Assembly: GCA_023055355.1 (NCBI GenBank)
Contig: JALJCS010000053.1
Location: forward strand, 2,180,501-2,244,500
Direction of reading: 5' to 3'
Length of the DNA: 64,000 nt
Origin: Agelaius tricolor
Taxonomy: Eukaryota > Chordata > Aves > Passeriformes > Icteridae
Below, piece after piece: positions 1-11,570 of the stretch; within the stretch, counting starts at the first letter, position 1, and each line of letters opens with the position of its first letter. The notes beneath the pieces were generated by a model. It saw nothing but the letters and a program-made list of their open reading frames with translations, searched no databases and was not told the DNA's origin. Both the position numbers and the translations under genes were made by a program.

Positions 1-3000
1 TTAAAATAGTTATAATTTGATACAATTTTCCTGAGAGTCTTTCTGCAGTTAAAACCTTGTACAAGTGGTACTCAGACTTTCCTAGACAAGCCCTTTCTCT
101 CGTGCCAGCATCTGACCTTTAGTTCCAGAAGTGCTCACCTAAAATTTGCAGTTAGAGAAAGCAGAGAAATTGCTAACACTCTGTGCTTCTCACACAGATG
201 CAGAATTTGTTAGTGCAAAGAACTCAGGGACCATACAAAATAACTTTACTCCATTTTGCAAGGGAAAGTAAAAGTTTTACAGCAGTCCCTGGGGGATAAT
301 TCCTCCTGACTCTCAGTTTAAAAATCTTCTGGTTTGCCTTTTCACCTCATTCTCTTTTTTTAGCAAAAAGTACAGTGTTCCAGGCCGTTCTTCTATGTTG
401 CAAGACAGAGCAAGAAACTGAGAGCCAATGTATTTTAACAGATATTTTGAAGAGCTACTAGACTCTATGTCTAAATTAAAAGGTTTGTCCCTTTCTTAGA
501 AAAACTCTGTGGTCTGCAAGAGTCAGAATGTTGGAGTAAGACAGGAAGGAGGTTGAATCACCAGAGCATATGCCACTAAACTGGCCAAGGTACATCTAGT
601 TCTCTGAGTGTCACCAGGCTTGCAGTATTTCTGCAGTTCCATCATCATTAAACACATTTCTGTGCTGGCTCACAGAGGTGTTCTTTTAGCTATGAATAGC
701 CTTTTCTAATGGTTTGATTGGAGAAGCTAAAGAAGCAGAGAAAAAGGGTGTGTGTGGTGGGGAGGGGTGCCCAATAGTCTCTAAAGTGAACTAGACTACA
801 GTGAGTGTGTTTCTGTCATCTTCAGATGTGTGCAGCTTGGGTGGAAGAGATTACAGGAACAGAATTTAATAATTCATCTGCAAGATGAATTAGCTACTGG
901 TAAGAGCCTGAAAAGTCTGGTTGTAGTTGTATACAGAAGACTTTATAGAGGGAAGACTTGGGAAATATATGAAGAAAAGAACCAAAACCAAATGGACAGA
1001 CCAGGATGAAAATGAGATTAAAATACTTCAGCCTTATTAGAGAATACTAATGTACCCTAGACAGGCAAGCCAGCATCAATCCATCCCTGCTGGAGCTGTG
1101 TTTCCTCTGACTATTGCTGTCTAAAGTTAAACACAGTGGCCCTGACATATAAGCTCATTATGTCTCCAGTAAACAGCAAAGCACTTTGAACACTCTTTGT
1201 CCCCAGTGATCAATACTGAGTCTGAAAGAAAACAAAGAGAAAGCCACTGCCACTCTATGCATTTGGTTATCCTCAATATTGTATTTATATTCAAAATGGT
1301 CATCAGAAATATCTGCTGCTTCTTACAAAAATAGAATGTAAGCAGGAAATATAGGGGTTTTTACCCCTATAAATTATTAGCAGGGGAAAAACATTATTAT
1401 CAAAGTTAGTCTTTGAAGAACAGCAGATACCTACAAGGAGAACATATCCATTGTGCAGCTGACAGTACAGGAATAGCCAGACAATCATCTGGTATCTGTA
1501 TGTAAAGGAATAGTGCTGTCACTGCAGAACTTCTCAGTGTTTGTGGAAGAGGTACAGCCTTTGCAGGTTACTTACATACTGGCACAACAAGTTATGCTAA
1601 ACACATTATTCATTCCTCCTGCTGGAATGCAATGGCTTTGGATTTTTCCTAAGGAGACCAGCTTTACAAAATTTTTTTTCCTGTATGTCTTTTTTTTTCT
1701 TTTTCTTTTCTCTTTTCACAGGTTCCTCCTTGTCCCTAATAAGTGTTGCACACACTTCTCGAATTTCATTGCAACTGGCTGAAGGAGGTTAGCCCCAAAC
1801 GTGTTTGCTGCTACTTCAGGCAGTGCCTTGCAGAGCAGAGCTGAGCGTGTCCATCCTGCTGAGCAGAACCTGAGGACACCCTGAACAGGAAGCTGTTTGT
1901 TTGATTTGTTGGCTGAATAATCAGGACAAGCAGCTCAAAATCTACTGAAGTGTGCATACCCTCATGCCCTTGCCTTCTGGTAAAAGCATGAGGCAGTAGG
2001 AGGAAAGTCAAGGAATCGGGAGGGGACAGGGAACACGAGTTGGAGTGAAGATAATTTGACAGGGATGTGCAGGACACAAATAACACAACTCAGAGGACAC
2101 CAGGCTTCTCAGTTCAGCTCCCCCAAGACCATGAATGTCTGCCCTGCCTGCACATTGAGCAAGTCTCTAAACACCACGTGCCTGCCTTGTCCTGCCTCTG
2201 ACACTCATGCTTATGAAAAGCAGGAGCTGTACCTGATCTCAGGCAAAGCAAAAGAAAATATTATTCCCATTGCCCAGCACAAATGCTCAGTGCCATCAGA
2301 GCTGTTACAGTGGATGGCAGAGGGGAAAGATGCTTTCACAATGGAAAATACTAGGATCTGGATGGCTGGGGTGAACCTTTGCTACCTGGTTAAATTCTCA
2401 TCCCAAGATTGTTTCTGATCATAGTTTTAAAGTCCTGTCCTGTTATTGTACAGGCTGAATAATGTAATAAGTAACTATTTCTTCTGAGCATTTGAGGTTG
2501 CAGTTACATGACTGCAGGAACAGTTGAGTCACCAAATGTTCATCTCTGTTTTCCAAAGCCCTCCCAGCTTTCCAATGCCATTTGGTGTGGGGAACTGAAG
2601 GGACAAAGTGACCCAACTAAGACATAACTTATCAGAAGAAAAAGTTCATTTTTCAGCTACATCAGTGTCACTTATGTTCGTGCACAGCAGGAGACAGCAC
2701 CATGATAAGGATGGATGAGTAGTCAGGAATGACAGGCTTCCACTGTCATTCTGTGCCACTACCCCAAAATCTCTTGAGACTCTTCTCCCTCCTCAGTCTT
2801 TTGGGTCTAACAGAACCTGTTTTAAAGAAATAATTGTTTAAGGATGAAAGTGTACCCTGAAAAGCGTGCAAGTGAGCAAAGAGGGAGCTGGGAAGACTGA
2901 ATAGAAATCACAAAAAATTATAATGAACTAAATATTTATTTCTTAAAAAAAAAGGAAAAAAGGCCTTCTGGCCCTTTTTTTTTTTTTTTGATTGCTCCTT

Positions 3001-3366
3001 GTAATAAATTCTGCTGGCTAAAGCATCATCCAAAATGTAATCCTGGGTGCAGTGTGGTGTTTCTTCTGATGCTGCACAATAGTCACTCTCCCACATGAAC
3101 ACTGAAACAGAAGTCAAAAAAATTTTTTTTTTGTTTTTAAAAGTTCTGCAACTCTTATCATGGGAAGAACACAGTAACAGACCTCCTAGGAACATATACA
3201 CTTTTTTCCACCTCCAGTACTCTCTTTTTTCTCTGTTCTGTTCCAGGATCTACTGTGCTTTCAGTGCATCAACTTTTGAAGGCTTGAGAGCATTTAAGTA
3301 GAAGGTAGAGTATAAATCACTGTTGTTAAAAACAGAAAAAGAGGCAGAGGTGGTCAGCAAAGAGGG
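1..3366. other. Intergenic, no gene recognised
   Basis: No reading frame here looks like a coding exon. The longest frames are about 90-120 codons, several begin at non-ATG codons, and none resembles a known family. Base composition is ordinary AT-rich avian intergenic sequence with short poly-T and poly-A runs near 1670-1715 and 2945-2990. In human the gene beyond PGAP4 on this side is RNF20, but no RNF20-like exon is visible. Confidence 0.6.
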
Positions 3367-4005
3367 TGTCTTAGGTTGGAAATGGGTGTGTGTATTCTAT
3401 TCCTATCTGTAGAGTTATCTTCTGTTAATTGGGCAGTTTTCTTTATCTCTTCCACAACCAATCCTCTCTCTGGGAAATATCCTCTGTGAATGGGCCATTG
3501 AGTCTCGCTCCATGACTGATAAAATTACATCATCCCATTGTGAGATGCTCTGCCCAGGGGGAGGAGCCAAGCATTCCTACCTGGATATAATCAGAGATTT
3601 GGAAGACCACAGCCAGCCTTTTCCACTGCACTCACACAGGAGCAGCCCTTTTCCATTGGATTCCCAGAGGAAGATCACACCCTTCTACAGGATCATTGCT
3701 TCAGCAGAACCATGTGTGCCACTGCAGGAGGATGGCAGCCATTTCAATTGGATTGCTACCAACCCCCTGATCAACAGGGTGTCAGGTTGTATCCTGACTC
3801 TCTCAGTGATGTTTTGTATTGTTTATTTTATTTTTAAAAAAAATTTCTTCCCTAATAAAGAACTGTTATTCCTGCTCCCATGTCTTTGCCTGAGAACCCC
3901 TTAATTTCAAAATTATAACAATTCAGAGGGAGGGGGTTTACATTTCCCATTTCAGGGGAGGCTTCTGCCTTCCTTAGCAGACACCTGTCTTTTCAAACCA
4001 AGACA
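3367..4005 (+). mobile_element. Solo LTR of an endogenous retrovirus
   Basis: The element begins TGTCTTAGG and ends CCAAGACA, so it has TG...CA termini with a short inverted repeat. A poly(A) signal AATAAA at 3854-3859 lies in the last quarter, which fixes the + orientation. Flanking pentamers are GAGGG (3362-3366) and GAAGG (4006-4010), a probable 5-bp target duplication with one later change. The length of 639 bp and 5-bp duplication fit ERVL/ERV3-type avian LTRs. No internal gag, pol or env sequence is present, so it is a recombined solo copy. The 130-codon frame inside it (3512-3904) is not regarded as a gene. Confidence 0.8.
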
Positions 4006-4880
4006 GAAGGATTTGGGAAAGCAAATCACCTGAGAAACTATGATTTATTATTTTGAGAGAGTAACATGCATCTTAGTAGGCTGATGGACTTTCCAGCATG
4101 CCTAACCCGTTTCTAGGAAGTCACTATGGAATCCAACTGGTGTTTGAATGTGTTGTTTATTTTGGGCATTACTGTTCCTCTGGCTTTCCCATCTTCTTCC
4201 ATGTTGTCTCAGCAATAAAAAGCTCTAGTTGTGGGACAGCTTTGCCAGGAGGAAGAATAAGGATCACAGGCATGCAAAGCTGATTTCCTTTGTTCATCAT
4301 GCTTATAAGAGGGAATAACAGAAATTGCTATCTTAAAATTAACATATATTATGCTAGAAACTTCTGATTACAGAACTGGACACTAGCAAACTTCTAGCTG
4401 TGCTCAACAGAACAAGGTATTTTACTGAAAGGACCTAAGGGATTTTTTTCTTCGTAGGTTTTTTTTTTTTTCTTTCCCCAAGATCCTTCATATATATGAG
4501 AGGTCTGAGCCTGAAAACAGTTTAGCCCAAATACGTGCACTTGCATTTTCTGGAGCTGCAGGCACAAACCCAAGGAGTTCCTACAATGGCAGACAGTGAA
4601 CTTTCCCTGAAGCATCTTTCAGGTAATCAGTTAATTAGGTATTATGGTCACAGGGCTGAGGGGTGTGTGTCTATATAAGAACAGGGAAGTGGAACACAGT
4701 GAAAAGCACTGGGAAGGAGGGGAAGTGAACCGGTCAGAGGCAGTCTTGGGGCAGTTTGATAAAATGTCTGAATCCTGAACAGGCTGATATAAATCTTTGT
4801 GTAGCTGCTGAGCCTCCCCACTTCAGCCAATACACCTGTGAAGACTTCGCTGCAGGCTGAGAAAGCTTTTACCTGTCAGA
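4006..4880. other. Intergenic, nothing recognised
   Basis: AT-rich sequence with a poly-T run near 4450-4470. No exon, RNA gene or clear repeat boundary was seen. It abuts the CpG island on the right. Confidence 0.5.
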
Positions 4881-5037
4881 GATGACACGCACATAAAGAA
4901 CCTGCGGGTGCCTCTTGACACTTTCTGCTCGAGTTTGCGGACCCCGGTGATCGTCTCCCCTCCCGGGAGGGAGGCGAGGGCTCCGGAGCATCCAGCAGGT
5001 CCCAGCGGGGGAGGGCAGCGCCCCCGAGGCGCGGGAG

Positions 5038-5151
5038 CTGGCGGGGACACCTGGCAGAAGTGACATCGGGCAGAGGGGACACCCGCCAGAAGTGACACCC
5101 ACTAAAAGTGACACGCGGCCGTGGTGACACCGAGCAGATGTGACACCGTGG
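5038..5151. repeat. 16-bp tandem repeat, seven copies, in the CpG island
   Basis: The core GACAC/T recurs at 5046, 5062, 5078, 5094, 5110, 5126 and 5142, exactly every 16 bp, usually within AGAAGTGACACC-like context. The spacer bases have diverged while the phase is unbroken, so the array expanded by tandem duplication and has not gained indels since. It stops cleanly on both sides. TGACA is the core bound by MEIS/TGIF homeodomain proteins, but binding here is speculation. Confidence 0.85.
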
Positions 5152-5914
5152 CTGGGGAGGGCCGGGGAGCTGCGCTGCCCCTACGGCTGTCCCGCCGCTC
5201 CCTGCGGAGCGTTCGGGGATCGCAGAGTAGGAATGAGGACCTCCGGCTGCGCAGCCGCCACCGCCCCGGCCGTCTCCCTGGGACTCGGGATTTACTCCTG
5301 AACCTGCTTCCAGGGACCGGTCCCCTCCCCGGTGTGCGGTGACCCCCTCCGGCCATCTCCCCTTCCCCTTCCTTGAGCATCCCCGTGCTGGCGGAGTCAC
5401 ATGTTTGGTCTTTGATGCCTTTAATCCCACCCTCAGCGCCCGAGAGGGAGGAGAGAAATTCGCGGAAGAGAAGTGAGCCACACGCCGAGAGCAGGACCCC
5501 GGCGGGAGCGGAGCTGCGGGAGGGAGGGAGGCGGGAGCGGCCGTGCGGGGCTGCCCAGCGGATCGGGTAAATCTCCCGCTCGGATCGGGGAAATGGCCCC
5601 CTGGGATCGCGCTGTCCCGGGGGAAGGCTTCCTCTTCCCCTGCGGGGGATAAGAGGGCGGGCGGTGCACCGAGGAACCGGCTGGGGGAACGGGGAAAGGG
5701 GGGCCACGAAGTTATGGCTGATGAGCAGCCACAACTGCTTATCGGGGCTGGGCTTGGCCGCTGTGGCTGCGGCACCCGAGCCGGCAGGGAGGTGGAAACC
5801 CTCTAGGGATCGTGGAGATGTTTCTGTGCTTGCTCCGGGGATATGCCTGTACATGGTGACGAGCGAGGACAAGTGGCCGGAGCCTGGCCGCGCCTCAAGA
5901 AACGGCCCCTCCCT

Positions 5915-5928
5915 TAGGGGAGGTGAGT
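5915..5928 (+). other. Candidate 5' splice site of PGAP4 exon 1
   Basis: The sequence GAG|GTGAGT, with the cut after 5922, is close to the consensus donor and sits near the downstream edge of the CpG island on the same strand as PGAP4. Joined to the acceptor at 13821-13822 it would remove an intron of about 7.9 kb. Other GT dinucleotides in the island, such as GGGTAAAT near 5565, are weaker alternatives. Confidence 0.4.
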
Positions 5929-7130
5929 GGAACTCTCAAGGGAACGGGGAAAAGCCAGCCAGCTTCTGCCCTGAGCTTGGTGCCACCCGGAAGAGCCCTC
6001 GCCCGAGGTAGAAGCGTGGCCAGAATCTCTCTGGTCTGAAATCTGGGCAAGGGAGCTGAGGACTGGGCACACTGAAATGCCCTCCGTGTGTATCTGCAAG
6101 GAGGGCAGAGAGTGGAGGTGGGATCAGCCTTTCTTATCTAACGAACGCCCTCTCCTCTTTGACCATCCCCACTGAGGTAACTGCCATTAATCCCAGTGCT
6201 TTACGGGTCACCTTGTGCTACCTGGCAGCTCTCCCGAAGGGAACGAGGAGCACCTAAGAAACCCAATGGCCGAAGTCGCTGACATTTAGAATCAAAGGCT
6301 GCTGAGGAAATCTGCAGTTGTGCTGTGATGCAGCAAAACGTGAAACGATGCTGATGTACACTACAGGTTCCTGGGCTGGCTTCTCCCCTGCAGTCACTGA
6401 GAAAATAATTTATGTACAACCATTAGGGCACATCAGGTTCAGCAAGCGTTTGCCAGCACAAAAGCCAGGAGGAACACCCTCCTGCACATGTGAAATCAGC
6501 TGATTTCTTGTCTGTCCAACAAGGGCGTTACTAATTGTACCACAGATTATTTTTCAGCTCCTGCATTTACCTCATTTTCTCCCCTTGGGGCTCAAGCAGA
6601 TCACCAGGATCCCCCAGAACCAGGGCATACCATTCACCACGCCTTCCTGTGCAGGATAAACACTCTGGTTCTTGCATTGTGGGGGGAGGGGAGGAAGAGG
6701 GTGTATATTCCTCAGGCACAAGTGGTGAATACAGGGAAATCAGTAGTTTAACAATAGTACAGAGTCTCTTCAAAGAGAAATGCTTTTTATCAATATGATG
6801 AAACATTTTTCTTTCAGAGTTTGAATCACAGTACTCTGGCTGTTGTCTTGTACAGTTTTGCATTTTGATTGTTACATAGGCCAGTCCCAAATGGAAATTT
6901 ACAGGTTTGTCATCAAAGACCTTTGTTCGCAAATATTCTATTTCCTTATTCCTGTGCTTTATTCTTCACAGTCATAAACAACAGTAAAGCTACAACATCT
7001 GCAGTGTTAGCAGCCATCACCACATCTGTTTCCTTTTCTCTCCCTCCATTCTTACACCCACAACTCTTCTGGCACAGGTGAATTTTTAAGAGAATTCATC
7101 ATTGTGGGAATAACAAAAAAGTGTTATTAA

Positions 7131-7310
7131 TGATTAGATGATGATCAAATTATATTTAACGATAAATAAGTTGCAAATGGTGATTAAGGAATAATTCAAT
7201 TATAATTTAACAATGATTTAACAATAATTAATAATTAAGCTGTAATGAAACAGTAATTGAACCATGTTTTAGTTTCTGATTTCAACAATGATTTAAACCA
7301 TGATTAGATT
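7131..7310. repeat. AT-rich cluster of TGATTA/TAATTA-like motifs
   Basis: Near-repeats of TGATTA, TGATTT and AATAATTA recur at irregular intervals of about 10-14 bp, densest at 7195-7260 (for example AACAATGATTTAAC next to AACAATAATTAA). It may be a decayed short-period satellite or a cluster of homeodomain-type binding sites. Sequence alone cannot separate these. Confidence 0.5.
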
Positions 7311-8435
7311 CTGCTACTTACTTCTACACCTAAAGCTATAGCTGGATATATAAATATCATGAACATACATAGGATGTACTTGCAGAAACTTGTTGAGACT
7401 GCTGGGGTCCTTCTGACACAGAGAGGGAATTCCAGTGACAGACTTACCAAGTTGGTAAGGGCCTTAATTTAAAGCTGCTGTGGGATGGGAACTTCAAGCA
7501 TTTCAGTTTAAAGACAGGGCGAGCAAGAGAGGCCCAGAACATGGGGAGGGATCGCAGATCAGCAGGAGGGCACCCGAATGGCAGCACAAAGGAATTCCAG
7601 CTACTCCAGTCACTACTTTGCCTTCATCAGAGTCCAATTTACCTGCCTCTGTGCAAAGGCATGGGGAATGAATCCTGGGAGCTGGAGTCACAGGCACACC
7701 TGCAGGGCTGGCAGCTCCTTGGCATCATGGCAATGTGCTGGGGTGACTCCTGAAACTGCAGTGGTGGAATGGAAGGATAGAGAATCTTTAGCAAGGGCAG
7801 GGGGGGGAGATGAGGAGAGGTCACCCTCTATGCCAGCGACCAGCTGGAGTGAATGGAGCTCTGCCCAGGGATGGATGAGGAGCTGTCCAACAGATGATGA
7901 ATCAGGATTAAGGGAGGACAGGGACAGGTGACATTTTTGTGGGGGTTTGCTACAAGCCACTGCACCAGGACGACTGAGTGGATGAGTCCCTCTATAGACA
8001 GACAGACTCTTGTGATCACAAGCCCTGGTTCTCTTGGGGCTCAACCCCCTGTCACACCTACCAAAATCACATACTGCTCTCCAAAGTCATTGGCTTAAGT
8101 CTCTGTGTTTAGCTATTACCTTGTAGACCTCTTCTCAGGCTGCTCTCCACTGCCACTTCATCTGATCTGACTGCTGGATAGCAGCAGAGGGAACATTGCT
8201 TTCCCATGGGATTGCCCTGCAGGGAGGCAGCCAGGTGAAATGGGCTCTATACTTGTTTATGTGACAGAGGAAAATCAATATACATGAGAAAAAAGACAGA
8301 AGTTGGGGAAAAATCTGTAGTGAATATATATTGAGTTCACAGCCTCTTTCACTAGTGGCATAGTCTTATCCTCTCAGTTCAAACAAAATGGGCCAAGTGT
8401 CATTCACCTGCCACAGCTATGTCCCTCTTTCTTAG

Positions 8436-8500
8436 TGCAGTAGCTTTCAAACTGTGCTTCATGGATCTCTAGGGATTTATGAACAACCTGTAAAAGTTAA
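8436..8500. mobile_element. Possible ancient hAT (Charlie-like) remnant
   Basis: The stretch reading CTTTCAAACTGTGCTTCATG followed by CTCTAGGGATTTATGAA resembles the terminal region of old Charlie/MER-type hAT elements (TTCTCAAACT...CATGGACC...GGGGTCC). No second terminus or target duplication was found, so this is a weak call. Confidence 0.25.
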
Positions 8501-11492
8501 CCACAGCCTGATGAGAATAGCAAGCCAGCCCATGATGAAATTTACATTCAAGTTTTAACTCTGCAGTTTCCTGTGTTACCTAATTGGTCACAGTTACACC
8601 CTGCATATTTGTGCATTTTTACTGTTCCAATAGTGCTTAAATTCCATCTCCTTGGACAGAAAAGGTCTGTACATTCACTGACAGGCCTTGAAGAATGGAA
8701 AATCAAAACAGACAGCAGTGCCTTCAATTTCTATCTCATGCACCACATAATTTTTGCAAATGGCCAAGTCCTCTACCCCTCTCTAGCCGCTTCTCTTACA
8801 CTTCAAGCTGTCATTAATCTGTTAACTGTGACAGTGTTACATCTTTAGTACACAGATCATAAGAAACAAAAGTTCTAAGGGAGCTGAGAGCTTAAGTGCA
8901 GCAACCCTGATCTCTGCCTGGCTTATCTGATGATGACAGATGCCACTCATCATCTATGAGCAAGCAAAGAACAATTGCTTTCAGCAGTGCTTGAGGAGGT
9001 GAGAGATATATTTGGTACCTGCCAGTAAAATGCAATCAAATAACAACTACTGGTCTCTTACCATTAAGGTTCCTCTGTATGTTTTTTAGCAGCTCTTGCT
9101 GGGATGCTTGTATTTTCTAGGGGGCCCAGCTCCCAGTTTGGCATGGAAGTACAGCAATCAGATCTGTGAATGCTTAGCTTCTGCTGGACACTGGTGTTGT
9201 CAAGGGAGGCCTGACACATTGCAGGAATATTATCTGGCACCTGACCTACAAAAAGCTGTCAGAAAAACAAGAGGAATTGCAGATGAGAAAAGCTAGCCAT
9301 CTGGCCCAGTAATAGGGATCAGCTCATGGCAGGGACCTCAGGTTTTGGAATTTGAGGATATCTGTACGGTCCCTGTCAGCATGCCCATATGTTACAGGAG
9401 ATATCTATGGCTCCTTGGGAAGCTTTCATTGACTTCCTCAGATTCAAGCAGGATGTTTGTCACAGCACCACAAAGGCCTTGTCTCTGCCAGAGAGGGTTC
9501 ATCAGCAGGGGAGCTGGTCCTGAGCTGGCAGCTCTTCTGCATGGTGTTAGGCTGGGGTGTAGAAAAGCTTTTCACTCAAAGGTTTCAGCTTGGGTGCTGC
9601 TATAGAATCAAAAGTGTAAAGTACCACTTGTGTGAGCACCATTACTCCCACCACTGCTATGGCTTAGTTGGGGCTGTGACAGCCCATGACATTTCCATGA
9701 CATTTTCCAAGAGCCTGCCTTTGTTTCCCTCTTTCATCCCTTTTTAGAGAGATGACTCTATAGCTTTGACCAAATGACTTCATCCAGCTGTTTTTATGTT
9801 AGGAAAGAAATGGCTTTTCCCACTGACACTGAGAAGAAGTGTAGATAGGCCAAAAAGAGTAATTTAATAATGTAATTGTACAGGAGTAGTTGTCTCTGTC
9901 TCATGGTGCAGGAAGGAGAAGGTAGATGGTTTCTCTGTCTAGGAACCTAAAAATTTGCAGCTTTGAAACATATAGGAAACTTTGTTCCAGGAAGACCTCT
10001 CTGTGGAGAGGAGTTTGGAGCAGACAGAAAATCAGCTTTCTCTTTTAAAGCACAAGCACAGCAGATAGTGCTTTGCACCCCAAAGAATACATTATTATTT
10101 TTCTACTCTCCTTGGTGTGCAAAGAGGTGAGTTTTCCTGAACAGTTTAATTCAGCCAAGTAATTAGGGGACTAATGAAGATATAGATTTGGAATTAGGTG
10201 TTTCTGGAAGGAATTTTCATAATGAGAATCCAAGAAAAGAAACAAGCCAAATTACAGCTTTATATCACCACAGGTTCTAGTAGTGTTTAAGCAATGGCTC
10301 AGTTCTACACAGGACATGTGTAAATGTGGCCTCCATTGCAAGTATTTATATGGTTGCAAAGTAGTTATTATTCAGGTTTAATAAAGTGGGGGTTTTTAAG
10401 GCACTATAAAATCCAAACCTGATTCTTCCTTTTCTCCTCAGACAACTTTTTTTTTTTTTCTGTCTGAAATGCCACTTGCATGCTTGCATGAAAAATAAAC
10501 AAGATGTTTTTCCCCCTAGAAAGGGAAAAAAATTGAAAATGACAGTACAAAGAGCTCCTGAAAGGAGTGTCTCCTCTGAAGTCAGAACCATCCTAATGGC
10601 TGGAAAACAGCCTGAGCAGAAACTCTGGATTCAAATCCTACAGATATGAGCAAGCTTCACCTCTGCAGAAGTAAGAATTTATTAATCCATATTTTGAGCT
10701 CTCAGGTTCCCAGGTTACAGAAGAAGGTGTGAAGGAGGTCAGTCTCTTCCCTCTCTTCTGATTTTTCAGCTTGTTTTTCACATTAACTGCAGTATTTGAC
10801 CTGCTTTAGTACACTCCTGACCATTTTTAGCCTCTGTGGTTATTTCACTGCCCAGTGAAAACAGACTTTTCCTTACCAGACAGAGTGACAAACAGACAGT
10901 GTGTCTGTCCATGTGAGTTTGAACAGCTCAGGCAGCAGAGGAAGATGTGAAGAGTTGCAGTCATGTCTGTGTGTGATTACTGTTTTCTTGAGGCTCCCTG
11001 AGTTGCAGAGCAGAATAAGAGCTCTAAGATCTTGAATTCTGTTACTGGTGAAGTGAAGCCAGAGTTAAGTCATAATGCTTGGAATTACAACAGTGATTGG
11101 ATGGCTGCATGGCTGGCTTCCAGTCCTGCGTGCTTTTCCAGGGGAAGCTGGAAAAGGAGGTACCTCCACAGAGGGTGGTGCTCACCTGCACCACCTCACC
11201 GACCCTGCCTTGAGCCGGGAGCTGGGACACCAGCAGGTGGAGTCCCCACACCACTTTGCCAGCACTGTCGGGCTCCGGACTCAGTGTGAGTCCAGCTGCA
11301 GGGACCTGGGACATGAACAAGTTCAAGGGTAGCAGAAGAGCAGGATGTCAAGTGAGAACTTGTTTGATTCATCTCATGAGGCTGCAGCCCCCCCAGCTCT
11401 ACTGGCCACTAGGGAGGACAGCACAACCATTTTTCCCTCTTCAGTAGAAGATGGTGTGAGGGAAGGAGGTCTTCCTTGGGTGAATGTTATCA

Positions 11493-11570
11493 TCATAGAA
11501 TCATAGGATGGTTTGGGTTGAAGGGACCTTACAGAACAGCTAGTTTCAAACTCCCTGCCAGATTCCACTC
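11493..11570 (-). mobile_element. CR1 LINE, short 3' end
   Basis: The + strand reads ATAGAATCATAGGATGGTTT then GGGTTGAAGGGACCTTA, the reverse complement of the conserved CR1 3' tail with its ATTCTATGAT repeats. The copy is severely 5'-truncated, as is typical. Confidence 0.85.

Larger units (their letters stand above)
4890..6010 (+). promoter_or_regulatory. CpG island, probable PGAP4 promoter and first exon
   Basis: GC content and CpG density rise sharply from about 4.89 kb and fall again near 6.01 kb, in contrast to the AT-rich flanks. There is no TATA box, as is usual for broad CpG-island promoters. The island lies about 8 kb upstream of the PGAP4 coding exon, which itself starts at a splice acceptor, so an upstream non-coding exon is required. 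The sequence AGGTGAGT at 5921-5928 is a strong 5' splice site for that exon. Divergent transcription to the left is possible but unsupported. Assignment to PGAP4 is inference from position and strand. Confidence 0.65.

Noticed and set aside
3512..3904. 130-codon frame
   Set aside because: Lies wholly in the solo LTR and runs through its poly(A) signal.
4876..5872. Two overlapping minus-strand frames of 299 and 256 codons
   Set aside because: They lie in a CpG island where stop codons are rare, overlap each other in different frames, and encode Pro/Ser/Arg-rich low-complexity strings with no family match.
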